The notes beneath the pieces were generated by a model. That model saw only the letters and a list, made by a program, of their open reading frames with translations, did not search any database and had not been told where the DNA came from. This document shows, piece after piece, positions 12,680 to 26,660 of a stretch of DNA of 64,000 nucleotides; position 1 is the first letter of the stretch; every line of letters starts with the position of its first letter. The position numbers and the translations under genes were made by a program. Source of the stretch: Massospora cicadina (Eukaryota > Entomophthoromycota > Entomophthoromycetes > Entomophthorales > Entomophthoraceae); assembly GCA_022478985.1 (NCBI GenBank), contig JAKSZP010004186.1, positions 62,001 to 126,000 of the forward strand. The letters are read 5' to 3'.

Positions 12680-12870
12680 CCTCAAATAAATAAGAAATCA
12701 AATTAAGTATATTAGATGGCCAACGGTATTTTAGCATGATTTTGGACTAATTAAGTTCCAAATGAATAAATAGAATTAAGTATCATAGATTGCCATCGGT
12801 GAGTTTAGTGTGAGTTTGACACTTAATCAACTAAAGCCATCAAAATTATAAACAAAATCAATGAGCTTAT
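12680..12870 (+). repeat. satellite-like repeat, about 73-bp period
   Basis: Two to three degenerate units, with TAGATGGCC at 12713 and TAGATTGCC at 12786 (73 bp apart) and a weaker third at about 12835. Same family as 10660-10800 and 49341-49625. Confidence 0.55.
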
Positions 12871-12960
12871 TAAATTGCCAAATAATATAAACCGCTCATC
12901 CAAAATAATTTATCTTCTTCTAACCAAAGTCATATATACTATATATATATAAAGTTTTTT

Positions 12961-13610
12961 AGAAAAAGAACCAACTTAAAAACGCACATAAAAATTATAA
13001 TAATCAATAAAAAAGCACTATTTTTTGATAATATAAATCCTTAATTATAAAAGTATAAAAAGTATAAACTAGTCAATGAAAAATGCACTAAAAATTATGA
13101 CCTAATTAAAAACCCCATAAAAGGTATAAAATACTCAGAAAATAATATAAATAATCATTAAAAAGTTTGTGAAGTTAGCACTATATTTCAAACTGATTTA
13201 TAGAAATTTTGCTCAAAAATACAAATTAGAGCTTAATTGGAATGGGTTCAAGTATAAGCTGTAATCAATAGAAACATACAGTGCTAATTATATATAGGTT
13301 CTTTTTGTTCATTTTTCCTTATTTGGGATACTGCATGAGGCAAAGACGTAAGTTTTCCAAAAATAAATAATTAGTCTATCAGCAATCCAGTGCTATACTG
13401 TCTCACATGGGGCTCTAGTATTTGTGAGCAAAATTTCTATAAATCAGTTTGAAATATATTGCTGACTTTAAAAAGGTTTTATCAATTGCTTATACTTTTT
13501 CTGATGATTTTATACTCTGTAGTGGGGTTTATCAATCATTTTATATTTTTTAGTGCATTTTTGTATAAATTCATACTTTTTAGTGCATTTTTCTTAGTCA
13601 GTTCTTTTTT
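12961..13610. repeat. foldback / MITE-like element F1
   Basis: Long terminal inverted repeats: the left arm (12961-13222) pairs with the right arm (13418-13610). The inner part is nearly exact, for example CAAACTGATTTATAGAAATT on one side and its complement on the other. The outer arms contain repeated GCACTAAAAA-type sub-motifs and are looser. No coding sequence is visible in the 195-bp loop. A second family member lies at 48786-49123. It is probably a non-autonomous DNA element; no transposase is present in the window. Confidence 0.8.
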
Positions 13611-13639
13611 ATCTTCCTTCTCATAATAGTGTGTTATAT

Positions 13640-16600
13640 TATGGTGTTACTACTTTGTTTTAAAATCACCAGTTATTTAAGGTTGTGTATTGCGAAAAAC
13701 TTTGCAAGAAGAGTATCACATTGACCCATCAAAATCTATTGAGCAAGCCTTTAAAAGGTAGCCTGCCTAATGCATAGTCAATGTCATACTAAATGTTTTT
13801 TTGGAAGAAGTCCCAATCTTTTCATAAAGTCTGCTTGCAGTTAATCCTCATCAGCCTCAGTCTACCAGGGCCAGCGTGCTTTCATACCCATTTTCATTAA
13901 ATATGAAAAAGGATACAGATAATGTAAAGCATTATATTATATGTAGGGGTAGCTTCCAAACAGACTAAGTATTAAAGCTAAGTTTAGTACCCTTTTGTTT
14001 AGATAAACCCTTTATAAGGACAAAAAAATTGTATTTTAGGGGCATATAGTAAAAAAGGTATAGAACCTATTTTTTACTGAAAGTATTTTTGATTATCAAA
14101 ACTTTTCCTATTGATTATTTACTGTGTGTGACATTAGATCAAGTTTATTATTGATAGTAAATATTGAAGCTCAAACTGAAGAGCGCTAATTTCATCCAAC
14201 AGTGCCTCTTCTGGGTTTTTAACAGATATTGCAAGCAAAAAAGAATTTTGTCATAAAAACAAGGTAACTTGGAATCTGAAATATTTTAGCTAAGCAAGAG
14301 GTGAAAACAAACTTGTGTGATTTTTTACTGATACCTTCCTTGAGATACCATCACTAATGAGGACCAATAAACATATTGCTCTTATTTGGGATAGAAAACA
14401 AAATCAGATAAGCAGAGATAGCTTCAATATTTAAGGATATCTGGTTCATTTGTATGTCTTCTTGATCAAATTAATAGATTATGAGGCAATTCCTCTGATA
14501 AATAAGTGACTTGCCTTCTATCTCCATACCTTCTCCTGACTTTTCTGTCAAGAAACCTTGAAAGAACCGTGGAAAACACATCAGGTATACCTTAGAACAT
14601 TGCCTCAAATGGTTGCTGGGTTGAACTTATATTGTTTATGAAGTGCAGGATATGGACAACTTCATATAGGTCATATACAACCTATCAATTTTCCTTAACA
14701 AAGTACTAAAAAAAAGCAATCAGCATAGTTACAGGGTTTTGATACCTTTTGGGGAGAATTGGTTCCATAAGAGCTTCTTTAAACACCATCAACCTGATTA
14801 AAAGTAAACAATTATTTTTAATGTATTAATTTTCATACCCAATGGGCCATAGTTGTCAGGGAATGTTCCCTGATGAAAACTGAGATCACAGCTAACGCAG
14901 TCAAAAATTCTCAAGTGGCAAGTATCATCCAAATTATTTAGCCCATGAGGATCTTTATTTACCTTGGTTATAAAATCATTTAAATAAATGACCTTTTTGA
15001 CAAGAGAAAGGCTAACTCTGAGAGCATAGTGTTAATTTTAATAAAAAATGTAAGAGAAAATCAGTTTTTTAATTAAATCATCAAAAGAGGAGAAAAGTCA
15101 AGATTTTAATTCTGATAAGCTAATCTGGTAAAATGGTTAGATATAAAAGATTTTTTAAATCTCTCAAATTCCAGCAACATATGAAAATTCAAATTTTTGA
15201 GTTCATAAATTTTCATTATTTGAATATTTTGTTTTTTAGTTGTATATTATCCCTTTTTACCAACATAGTTTATTTTGTTGAATTTTAATTGGTTGCTCTG
15301 GCCTGAGGGCTTTAAAAAAACTTATGTAATAACTATCTAAATCTGAAGGGTTCCATTAAGCCAAAGTCTCATGAAAGCAATTAGATCCTGGGAGAGAAAC
15401 TGGGCGCTAACAGCTGATGATAGAGAAGAACAAACAAGATGGGATTAAAAAGTGAAATTTTGGGCAAGACATCTTCTTGGCAACAAGGAGGGGCAGTGGT
15501 TATGGTGATAGAAGGGTAAACATGACAAACTCATCATCCTCACTCAGTGTAGGAAGATAAATGTGTAGATCCCTATTCTTCTCTATTAAAATAGGGAGTG
15601 ATGTGCTGGGTACTCTTTTAAAGTTTCAAATTTGCGTCTTTTTGTCCAAGTTTTCTTACAACTCAATGGGAACATAAAACCAAAAGGGTAGCATAAGTAT
15701 AAAAATTTTGTGGGAATTATCCTAGACAAGGAGATAAAAGACTGAAGCATTAAGTGATCATTGAAGCTGAGTAATAAGGATAGGTAATGATATTAAAGTG
15801 GCAGCTCAGATTTAAATTTTGTCTAGGTAATTGTTACACGGGAGCAAAACTGTGACATATGATTAATGAAAAGAACACCTTTGTTATCCATAAAAAATAT
15901 TAAAGGAGACTTTAACCTTCATTGCAATGGGAAGCTCAACACAACATAACTGACCTTTACAACTTTATATTTTTTGGAAGTGTTGAATTTTAGGTCTACT
16001 GCAATTGGTCTGGTTCTTCTTCAGAAATAATTTAGAGTTTTGAGCGTCTATTGTAAAGAGAAAATAGACCAGACGGTGACAATATTCAAGATACAAAATC
16101 CTTGAAAATGACACTTTAAAGCTGTATTCTTCTGTTGTTTACTTGGACAATGGGTCTCTGCCCTGATCATTCTGATCCTAAGTAATTTCTCAGCTATATA
16201 TAACAAAAAATTATTAGAGACAAAAAGCTTGTATATCAAACAATTAACTTGTAGTGATAAATGTTTGTTTTTTATTAGCATCAATTTGAGATAATTTATA
16301 AGGTGCAATGTTAATCACATCTTACACATGAAGCCTCATTTTCAATGGCACTTAGCTAGAGAAAAATGTAATAAGTTCATCTGAGGGTCTACAATTCTTT
16401 TGACTTGGGGCATCTCACATGGCCTCAGGGTCAGTGTCAAACTTATAATATCTCAAGACAGCATTTCTGACGCATCTGCAAATAGCTGAACCAATGCTCC
16501 TCTCAAGAAATTGGCAGCACATACCAAGGCAATTTGTACCACTAATTAGTAATTAATTCGATCAAAAACTTGATCAACAATAAAAGCTAATTGACATAGA

Positions 16601-17450
16601 CTAACAAAGCCCACATGCCTGAGTCATAAAGGTGACTATTATTATTAGGTCTGACTTAATCAAAAAAGCTCCCAGGCCTGTGTCATCATAGTCAAATTAT
16701 ATTAAGTGGAATTGCTAGGCCACAAATCCCAAGTTTGGATATACATAGGATATTTTTGATCCATAACCACTGATAATTTTGATATGATACATAATAAATT
16801 AGCATCAGATAATATTATTATATCCCCTATCAAATTACCCGCCATTTAGGTTTAGTTAACCATTTAATAGGGAGTGGCATAAGAAACTGCATGCTTGCCA
16901 GAGTATGCAAGCTTCAGGAGCCATCTTGACCCCCTGACTATAACCTGAAATGTCAAGGTGAACACCTTGACCAACTTATTGGCCAGAACATTAATGGTCA
17001 GAACATTAAACCAAGGAAAGTTGGGCTGAATGGAACTGGCACAAAAACCCATATTGGAATAGAAGCTAGCAAAGTATTGGAACTTTTGCACATTAATTTC
17101 AGAAAACGTTATGTAATGGGTGCCAAGATCTCAGCTGATAAACCCAAAAAATGCTAAAGTAACAAGCAATACTCACGTGGTTTGGCCCACAAGGATTTGT
17201 ATCTTACTAATAAGAGAAGCATTTAATAATTGGTCGAGGTGACAACAAAAGAAAAGCCAACTTCAAGAGACATGATTTTAGTTTTAATCAAATTTAAAAG
17301 GTAAAGGAAAATGATTCATTAGATATCTTTTTGCAAAAGTGGGAAAGCACAGTATATCAATAATTTAGTTGCTAATCTAAAAAAAGGTTGATACCTTGTT
17401 GAGACGTGGTCTGACCAAAAATGTGACCATTTACTTAAATTTTATTTAGG
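13640..17450. other. decayed repeats, no gene recognised
   Basis: AT-rich DNA without a convincing gene. A segment at about 15140-15330 is a diverged copy of 55370-55545, sharing AGATTTTTTAAATCTCTCAA-like, CCAGCAAC and GTTTATTTTGTT landmarks. A 75-codon minus frame at 16864-17091 reads like a protein remnant, with a basic C-terminal part, but matches no family I know. The remainder shows only short frames. Confidence 0.5.
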
Positions 17451-17459
17451 GAAGGCTGC

Positions 17460-20400
17460 TCATGGGATGGACATATGATAAACACCAACAACATAACACC
17501 AAGAAACCATAAGGCACCCCAAAGGAGCTGAAGCTACCTCCTGTTGCCAGCTGGACTGCCAGTGGAAGGAAGAGGGAAAGCGGCGGAAGAGGGCTGGGCC
17601 AAAACCAAACATGATTGAAGAAAAGGGAATGATGAGAGGAACCAGATGAGGGAACCAGGATGACAACAATTGGCGTTGTCGGGATGGCAGGTGGCCAAAC
17701 AACTAAGCTTGGAAGTGATCCATAAGGTGAGAGTGGAAGCGATGCACAGTTTCACAGAGGGTAGAGGCAATGCCAGAAAGAGCTTCAAGGACTATAATGT
17801 GGATCGTCCATAATGCAATTTCTACGACTAAGGTGCGGAAAAAAGGGCAGATAGGGGAGGTCATAGAAAAGGTAAAGATGTTCTTAGGAAGGCTGAAAGT
17901 ATGTACTTGCTCCTGGCAAAAGAGACACATAAAATCTCGCCAGATCGCCAGTGATGGCGGGAAATCTTCTAAGCAATGGACTGATGACCCATATTGACCG
18001 CACACAATGCATGAAGATTGAGAGGCATTGTACCGCTCAGCAGTGCAGTACACCTTTCTCAGGCATCTCCACACATGGGAGCAGATCTGGTGATGTAATA
18101 GAGGACGGTGTGCTTAACGCCAAATGGCCCTTTAAGTATCTAGAGAGTAAGGGATGTCCATCTTGTCAAGATAGTCTACACAGGCAACGATGGCGTGACA
18201 TGAGGGTATAAGGTTGTTTAAAAAGACTTGCCCACAGTTTTCTGCTTGAAACGGGGAGTAGGGCGACCCCTCTGGGCGGTGTGGCCACTGATGCTGATTC
18301 TCCACTCAGCGATCCACATAGAGAGGAGAATCTGTTTGAAGTGGGGCGGCGTCCTATGTGAGCCCGCGGCAGAGGGATGAGAGGATAGATAGTTAAGCAG
18401 AGAATGGGGGTGGTTAGGATTGTGGAGGTGTAAGGCGTGGGCAAAATAGGAGTTGGCCACGCGCAACCAGTGTTGGTATGAGAGTGCATGGTTGGTGAGT
18501 GCAGCGATCCAGGTGCCAAGAATTTTGGTGGCATGGGCATCATAGTTGAGCAGACCCATACCATCACCATGGCGAGGGCCAAACATGACATCCAGGCGCA
18601 CAGGGAGAGGACGGCCTAACCAAAGCCACTCTTGAAGGAGGGCATACAAAGAGGCGAAGAAAGAGGGGAAAAGCGATACATGGGCCACAAAATTAGAATT
18701 TTGACAGGAGCATAGAGTTGGCAAGCACTAACCATCCTGTGAGGGTAGTCTGGTGGGATTTAATAAAGGCGATGCGTTTTGTGACATTGTTTAGGATGTT
18801 GTGCTCCATTACAAAATGAGGCGTACCCTTCCGCCTCCATCTAAACTCCCAAATGGTGCACCAGACCAGCAGTGGGTCTTGATATAAAGGGGAGTATAAG
18901 AGGGGCGGAAAGGGGTGGCTGGGGCATGCAAACCAGAAACCTAGATGCTGGAGAAGTCTGATTAAGGGGCGCTGGTGGCCAGCGGGCTTGGTATCTGCTA
19001 GGAAAATGATTTCAGTTTTGGAGGCATTAAGAGCGGCGTTACTGACCCTGGATTATCCCTAGATAGTTACTTCCAAAGCGCGTGCATCAAAATTGTAAGA
19101 CTGTTCAGCCACACAATCATCAGCGAATGCCAGCATCCTAACAGATGCTTGGCTTTGCACATGGACACCAGCAAGGTGTACATTCACACTGCATAAAAGT
19201 GGGTCGAGGCTTGAGTTGTATAAGAGTGGACTTAAAGGTACCCTTGGCGGAGACGCCTTTGAGGGTGAACCACATCAGTGAGGAAACCAGGGCCATGCAC
19301 AGCCATTGTGGCAGATTCTGTGAGCATCACCCAATTTATGAACTGGGGGAGGTGGAATTTGTGAAGTCAGGCTATGAGGTAACCCAGTTGACCCTATCAT
19401 AAGCTTTTTGTTGGTCTAAGAACACAAGCGCACCAGTAGCTGGAGATTGGCAGACACTGGCCACGGTGTGAATGATGTCCCATATTGACCGTTTGGGGAC
19501 AAAACCAAACTGCTCAGAGGAAATTACTTCAGAGGAAACTTCCCCTAAGCGGGTGGCTATAATTTTATGAAATAACTTAGTATTCATATTAGTAAGTAAG
19601 ATGGGGCTCTAATTCGCCAAGTCCAGCTTATCCCTCTAATTATACAGCGTTATCATATAGGCCTCCTGGCTCCCAGGAAGGAGGCGCGTTTCTATAAGAT
19701 AAATGTTCATTGAGGCAAGCACTAGTGAGGAGAAATAATTATAATAATTTTTTAGAACTCATATGGGATCCCATCTGTACCTGGGCACTTCCTGTGCAGT
19801 GCACCGCAAATAGTATACCAGAGTTCATCCCAATTAATCAAATTCATTAACTATAGGTAGTGAAAAATGGTGCAGATATGTGCACCATCAAGAAACTCAT
19901 CTATTTCGGCTGGTTTGACTGGTTTGGGATTAGACAACTCGGAGTAAAAGTCCCAAACTTTGACTGTCACTTTGGCTGGAGTGTTCACAATGGATCTGTT
20001 CAGCCAACTCACCTGTGTGTAGGCCAATCTCTATTGTGGGGTGAGAAATTTGTGGAAAAAGTAGGCAGAGTACATATCGTCTGCCAATATATTGTTTGCC
20101 TTATACTGAACACGAATGCAATGTTTGTTTTGTCTTACCAGCGCGTTGAGATGAGCAGACACTTCTGACCATTTACGACCCCAAGTCAGGCTGTAACCTA
20201 CAGTGGGGATATTAGACTCCAGGTGGTCCACTTTCACTAGTGTGCACTTAATGACTGCTGAGGCAGCCCAAGAGCACTGCGACAAGATGTGGCATGCCTG
20301 AAGAATGATGTTTTCTCTGAAGGCTAACCAGGTAGAAAGTGGATTGTTTCAGAATGGTGTGGCGAACTCTGGTGCCAATGTTTCAGTGTCCACCCATGCT

Positions 20401-21201
20401 GAAAACACAGCAAACGTTATTTTAGCTGGGGGTAAAATTTTCACCACTTCAGCACCTGTGCCACCCAGGCTTGACAAAGTAAGGGATACCAACACCATCC
20501 GGTGGCCAAGGAAGCCAATTTTGTCATTGTAAAGTGTATGATCTGGGGGCAAAAGTTCAATGGGGCAAGAATGAAGTCAATGCGGGACATAGACCTCAGC
20601 TGACCATTGTGCACATGTGGATAAGACACGTTGGGGAGCAACGGAGCATGCTTGGGGAGGGTATCAAAAAGCCCCAAGATGGCTTTTAGGACGCAGAAGA
20701 AATGTGCTCCTATGGATGGGTAGGCATTAAAGGCCAGCAGTTGGTCGCCAGGTTGGCCCAGCAGTTCAGGTCTCCCATTACAAATGGTTCAGGTGGAAGT
20801 GGAAGGGAAGTTACAGCTGAGAGGAAACCAGCAATACCGCACACAGCTTGGGGTTTAAACATTAACTATAGCATGTACTTCATAGTCCCATGAAAATGAC
20901 ATGACCAGCACACAACCATCAAGATACAAATGCCTAGATATATATTTAAAACTATGGGTCAAATGTATAAGCATCTCACAATGCAGTAAACAAAAAGAAA
21001 GGGAGGGGAGTATATGGTTGCTCAAAAGTCATCAACACTATGTGGACAGTGGGATTCCTAAATTGCCAGATTGTCCACAGGTAAAATGTTGTTTTTAAAA
21101 ACTCAGTTTTCTAGCTGGGATGGTGAGGCCTTGATTCCAGTAATGTTTAACGTCCCTATTGTGAAGGAGACCCCCATCACACCTTAGGTTCAATGGGAAG
21201 G
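17460..21201 (-). pseudogene. LINE-A ORF2 relic: endonuclease, reverse transcriptase, zinc domain
   Basis: An apurinic-type endonuclease remnant lies at about 21100-20530. Its signature S-R-I-D-F-I-L is encoded near 20585. The RT core follows. At 19372-19587 the minus strand reads K-L-F-H-K-I-I-A-T-R-L, then S-S-E-Q-F-G-F-V-P-K-R-S-I and F-L-D-Q-Q-K-A-Y-D-R-V, hallmark LINE RT motifs. The catalytic box F-A-D-D is intact at 19116-19127. Downstream, 18218-18724 is the thumb/connection region. At 17703-18074 a zf-RVT-like domain shows C-x2-C-G then H and W. ORF2 proteins nick DNA and copy element RNA at the target. Multiple stops and shifts show it is not translatable as one protein. Confidence 0.85.
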
Positions 21202-21206
21202 GCCCC
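21202..21206 (+). other. target site duplication, left copy (GCCCC)
   Basis: GCCCC immediately precedes the 5' LTR of Gypsy-2. The same pentamer follows the 3' LTR at 27088-27092. Confidence 0.85.
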
Positions 21207-21682
21207 TGTCGGGATTCCAATCTGAATGGGATATTTGAATGAGTTCAGTAATGGGAGCCAAACCCAAGTCAGCCAAATAGCTAGGCCCTTATTGGGGACT
21301 ATCCCTTATGACATTCCACACACTAGTATTAGGGTTCAAACCCGATCTATAAAGCGAGTGAATCCTATTGGATCAAAATAACTAACCTACCACTGAATCC
21401 ACAATTTATCATGAGTCTAGATCTTAGCTTGGGGATTTACTGAACAAAACTCCCTTATAACGATGCTTTGAATAAAATATAAAACTAATCTCTACTTTTT
21501 TCGCAATTTTAAGTTAAAATTAGCCCATATTTATTAGAGAATGCCACTCCAGACATAGCATCTGAAGTAAAGACTTTTTGACCAAGAAAAGCATAAAAGG
21601 TATATTCCAACATCCTGAAACTTCGGGTCCTCTGGCCTCAAATTATTGAGGGATATGAGGTATTAAACCCGTGATCCTGACA
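21207..21682 (+). repeat. 5' LTR of Gypsy-2
   Basis: Starts TGTCGGGATTCC and ends CCTGACA. It aligns with 26613-27087; the differences noted by eye are mostly transitions. Confidence 0.95.
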
Positions 21683-22079
21683 AAACTGTTGCTCCCTAAC
21701 AGGTACACCCTGATTTCACAGTAAAAAATAAGATGAACAACACCAATTTGATTCCTGATCTCTTTTTAGATCAAGAATGCCTTCAACTCTTGACTAAATT
21801 ACCCGTTATAGTGCACAGATTGGAGCAATGAATCCTTGCCCTTGAGCAATACCAACACGAACTTTGAGATGCAACTACTGAGCTCAAAAGTGAAATTTGG
21901 CAGTTATCCCCTCTTATTGTCACCAAGTAAGCCCTTTGTGCCACCCATAATTGGGTAGATTTAATAGTTGAAGATTTTAACACCTTCTAACTAAAGTGGA
22001 CGCCCTCCACCCTTATGGTACTTCCAGTAATATTAGTTTCTCTTTAAGTAAAAAGTCCCTTCAATGTCAGTGCACATGG

Positions 22080-23150
22080 TTTGGCCTTTAACCCCCCAGT
22101 GGCACTAAACCATCATTCAAAGAGAAGTATGTCCCAGGAAAAGGGAGAATCTTCTCTTTCTTATTTTGTTATGAAAATGCTATGGAAGAAGCCACTGACA
22201 CCCAGAAGTTCAAACACCTAACTAACTGTCTTAGTTGCATAGCTCCAGACATTATGGTACCTCACCTAATGCATTGTTGGACTTGGGATGACGCCAAGAC
22301 TGCCTTGTTTTTTGGAAAATTTGGGAGCAGATTAACTTTGTCCTACCAAAAGCAACCTTTTATGGATATAAGCTTTATTTGTGGGAAAACTACCACTGGT
22401 TTTGCTCACCGTTTTTACCTTAAAAGCCCAAACGTTGGTCGCAGGAAAATGTCATACTTTAGATGACGCTATCACTGCTTCGTTTTCATCATCTAAAAAC
22501 ATGTATAACATTCTACTTTATCTCAAAACAGTGAAGTCTAACTGGACGTCTCTCCTTCATATTAAAGAAGCTATTTTGGAGATTCCAGCCAACCTACTCA
22601 AACCTATTGAGCCCACTCATTTTAATAATCATAAGAATAAGCCTCAAACTTAAGTGCTAGCAGTTACACCCCCAAGTCATCTACACCCATATTATACGGC
22701 ATTTATTGAAAGAGAAATTACCACTCTGTAGCTTTTTGCCACGCCCTTCAATATATGTCAGCAAAAGATTAGTCGGTATAGGGCAAGAGGCTTCCTATGC
22801 TGACGAAAATCAAGTGCGTCAAGACCCTTGTTCTAGCTCTAGCTCTATCCAAGCACTTCAGGTTGTTTTGTATTAGAGGCTCCTGCAGAAGTCGATGTGC
22901 CCCTTTCTATCCAAGGAAATAAAGATCTTCATCTCCCCCATTCTTATGTTGGTCATTTACCTCATCAACTCTTGGAGGTCAGTTCCTCTATGGAAAGCCA
23001 AACTCTGGCAGACAAAACGTTCAAACACATTGAACAGCCTTAAGCTTGGCCAAGACAGAGTCCTCCAATTGCTTCATTGCAAATTCCTACCAACAGTTTA
23101 CTAGATGTTAATTCCAAGTTCAGATCTTTAGTGGTTCAAGTTGAGGTAGT
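22080..23150 (+). pseudogene. Gypsy-2 gag relic
   Basis: Frames at 22182-22466 and 22381-22653 overlap in different phases and together cover a capsid-like region. The stretch with E-A-T-D and D-I-M-V-P-H-L-M is shared with the Gypsy-3 gag at 34980-35100. No zinc knuckle was found. Broken by shifts and stops. Confidence 0.7.
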
Positions 23151-26100
23151 CATATATAAGGTTTAAGTCCTGGCAATAATTGATACTGGCTCACCAGTTA
23201 ACGTTATTTCCTCCAGACTTATCCAAAAGATAAAAATGGCTCCTGACTTGATCCATGAGGCTGAATATGGAACAGCAGGTAGTCAGTCTACTAAGGCGAT
23301 TGGAGCGTATTTTGACTTAGCCCTTCAATTTGGGAAACTTATAATTACTGACCCCACCACGACATTAGAAAAGAATACTTATTAGTTTCTTATTAGAGTC
23401 CAATTGATGTGGCTTTTCAACTCCATCATCAACCATAAGAAAAAGTACCTATTCCCCCTAAGGTATTGGATTCTGTTAATATTTGAACTCCCCATAAAAA
23501 GTAAAAAATTCCTTAAAAAATGGACATGCCTACTCAAATACCCATCCTCAATTTGCAAAGTTGAATACCAAGTTTTAGGGGGAAAGACCAAGTTACCCCA
23601 GAGGCTGTGGATTCCAAAGATGGGATCCTTCTGTATGCCCCATCCTATTACAATACCCTCTGGCTCACAAGTATTGTGGATACAGGTATTAAGATTCTCA
23701 CCCCTCCTAATCACATTTTGGAGCTTAGGGGACACCCAAAACCTTCTATCAAGGAAGCGCTGACCTGCCCTGGGATTTTGGATCCCGCCTATGTGAAATC
23801 TATCTCTATTTTATTAGGGAACTTAACAAATCATACCCTTCAAGTCCCTCGACATGCTCCTATTGCTTATGCAAAACTATGTCCCATTGGGAATATTGAC
23901 AATGTGAGCAGTTTTGGATCATTACAAGATTTAGGATTTGATCCCCCACTACCATAGCTCTGGTTGACAGTCAAATTGGGGATAATCTCACCCCTAGTGA
24001 ATGCAAAACCATTGAAGATCTCCTTGAAGTATATGGTGATATTTTTTCCTCAGGACCAAGTGACTACGGAAAAAATGTCCAGGGTAATTCACAAAATTGA
24101 GACTGAGGCTCACCCTCCATTGAAATCCTGACCACACCAAAATTTAAAGTGGAAGAAGCACAAGTGGCTGTAGAGTTACAGCAACTGCTGGATATTGGGT
24201 TACTTGTGCCTTCTATAAGACTGTGGGCTTCCGCCCTTCTATTAATTTTGGAAAAATGATGGTAGTCACCATGTTGTCATGGATTATCGCTGCCTCAATT
24301 CAATAACCAGAAAATACAGCTATCTGTTGCCTCAAATAGATAATTCTTTATGCTTGATGTCAGGATCCCACTATTTTTAAGCTAAGGTTCTTGCCAGCAG
24401 GTACTGGCGAGTTGATTTATCACTGGAGGATTGGTAAAAATGTGCCCTTATCTCAAGTGAAGTATTATTCGAGACAACTCAAGTGCCACAGGGGTTATGT
24501 AACACCCCTGCTACCTTCCAACGTGCATGAACGGACTTTTAGGTGCTTTAAAACGTTCTTATGTGTTGGTTTATCTCAATGATATTACCATTTTTTAGAA
24601 CCTTTACCAAGCACATAGATCATCTCAGACAAGATTTCCAGAGGTTAAGGCAAGTATCATTAAAACTAAAGCCGTCAAAATGCTCCTCTTTTCAAAATCA
24701 ATGGATTTCTTAGGCCATAAGGTAGGTAAACCTGGAATATTCCCGATGGATGACAAGGTCCTGGCCATTTCCAAAATGTCCCCTCTCTAAATCCCTATGA
24801 GACGTATAAGTTTTCTTAGGGATGATGGGATATTATCTCCATTTTATACCCCACTTTTCCAACACCTCCAAGCCTCTTGTATATCTATTGAAGAAAGGGA
24901 TATCCTCCAGTGGAAAGTAGAGCAACAGCAGGCCTTTGACCTAATATGTGTCTCTCTCCCACTTTACAGTACTTATACATCCCAACTTTGATAAACTCTT
25001 TCTCCTTTTTACCAATGCTAGTGATATAGCCATTAGAGCCATCTTATTGCAGCATGACAAAAACTTAGTAGACCATCCTATCGCCTACTATAGCAAAACT
25101 CTAACCAGAGCAGAATGCAACTATAGCATTATGGAATGCAAATTCTTGGCTGTATTATTGGCTATTAAGCATTTCTGACCTTATCTATATGGGAAACATT
25201 TCACTATAACTACTGACCATGCTTCCCTGCAATGGCTACAGCAAATGAAGGACCCTAATGGGAGGTTAGCCTGATGGTTGTTAAAACTTTAAAACTACAA
25301 CTTTTCCATCATCCATCAACCAGGGCCCATACACCAAAATGTAGATTGCCTATCCCAGCTGCCCATATTAACTTTAATTGCACCTAAGGAGAATCAATTT
25401 TACAACCTCTTAACTCAACCACACTTACAAAAAGATAAATCCTCGACCTTTAAAATGAATCAGAAAAATATAAGTGAGTCTTCAAGTCAAAAATGGTCAA
25501 CTGTGCAAAATTGTGTCCCAAAAATGGGTGCCCTATGTATGACCTTCAGAGCGAACTGATGTTATATTGGAGAGACATCAGCAAGTCGGCCACAGAAGAG
25601 TTCAGAAAACTTACAAGTGGCTCAAGACTCAATGTTACTTGGAAGGAATGATTGTTACAATCCAAGATGTATTAGAGTCCTTCTTGGTATACCAGATTCA
25701 AGACAGACCTAATCCCTAGTCACAACATCCAGTGGTTCCACCCTTTGAACCCTTCCATACTATTAGCATTGATGTTGTGGGACCTCTCCCTTGAGCCTCT
25801 AATGGTCACCGGTTCCTCCTCCTGGCCATAAATCATTTAACTATGTGGATTGAAGCTAATTTGTTACCTTCTGCTTCAGAAAAAGCTACTGCCACCTTCT
25901 TATATAATTGGATTATCACTCAGCATGGGTGCCCTCACATAATACTCTGCAATAATGGGCGAAATTTCCAATCATCACTGGTGAATGATTTAGCTGAGCT
26001 GATGAAATCCACCTAGGTATTTTCCACTATCTACCATCCTGCCACCAATGGAATGATGGAGTGGACGAATGGTACCTTAACGGCCACTCTTCAGAAAATG

Positions 26101-26660
26101 GCCACGACTGACCCTCTGCACAGGCCCCAATATTTGCCTAGTACAATTCTGGTATATTGAATAAGCTATCATAAAATCATTAAGATGTCACCCTTCCAGG
26201 CTTTGTATGGTCAAAATCCTCGGTTGCACTCCAGAGCGCAGGCCATGTTATATCAGGCATCCCCAGACATCCTTGAAGTTACTATGTGAAGCATTGCAAA
26301 TGAAATCATCTGACTCCAGGCTCTAGCTTCTAAGAACTTATTGGCTTTCACCAATAGAGAAACTAACCACTTTAATGATAAGCATAATCACTGCACACCT
26401 TCCAACTGGTTAATCTAGTCCTTTTCTACCACCATCAGCCTGGAGGTCATGACAATAAATTGGGAACAAACTGGTTGGGGCCTTACAAGGTCATTTATAA
26501 GCAGGGCAATGAACACTCAATCATAGAGGTCATTCATGGTACAGTAGTAAACCGCGTCCATAGTCATTTTCTCCGTCCTTCTCCACCTACGCCAAGATCT
26601 AGAGGGGGGTTTTATAAGGATTCCAACCCAAAAGGGAATTTTAATGAGGTCAGTAATAAT
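23150..26660 (+). pseudogene. Gypsy-2 pol relic (protease, RT, RNase H, integrase)
   Basis: The aspartic protease motif I-D-T-G-S-P is intact at about 23179-23196 (DTGS codons 23182-23193). RT lies at about 24000-24780; its catalytic box is Y-L-N-D at 24572-24583 instead of Y-L-D-D, so the first catalytic Asp has become Asn (GAT to AAT). RNase H lies at 24950-25370, with F-T-N-A-S-D and the Y-S-K-T-L-T-R-A-E block. Integrase lies at about 25560-26450, with S-I-D-V-V-G-P near 25760 and Y-H-P-A-T-N-G near 26035. The C-terminal W-x-G-P-Y-K-V-I and V-N-R-V-H-x-x-x-L-R-P motifs are at 26460-26600. No chromodomain was seen. The many stops make it inactive. Confidence 0.88.
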
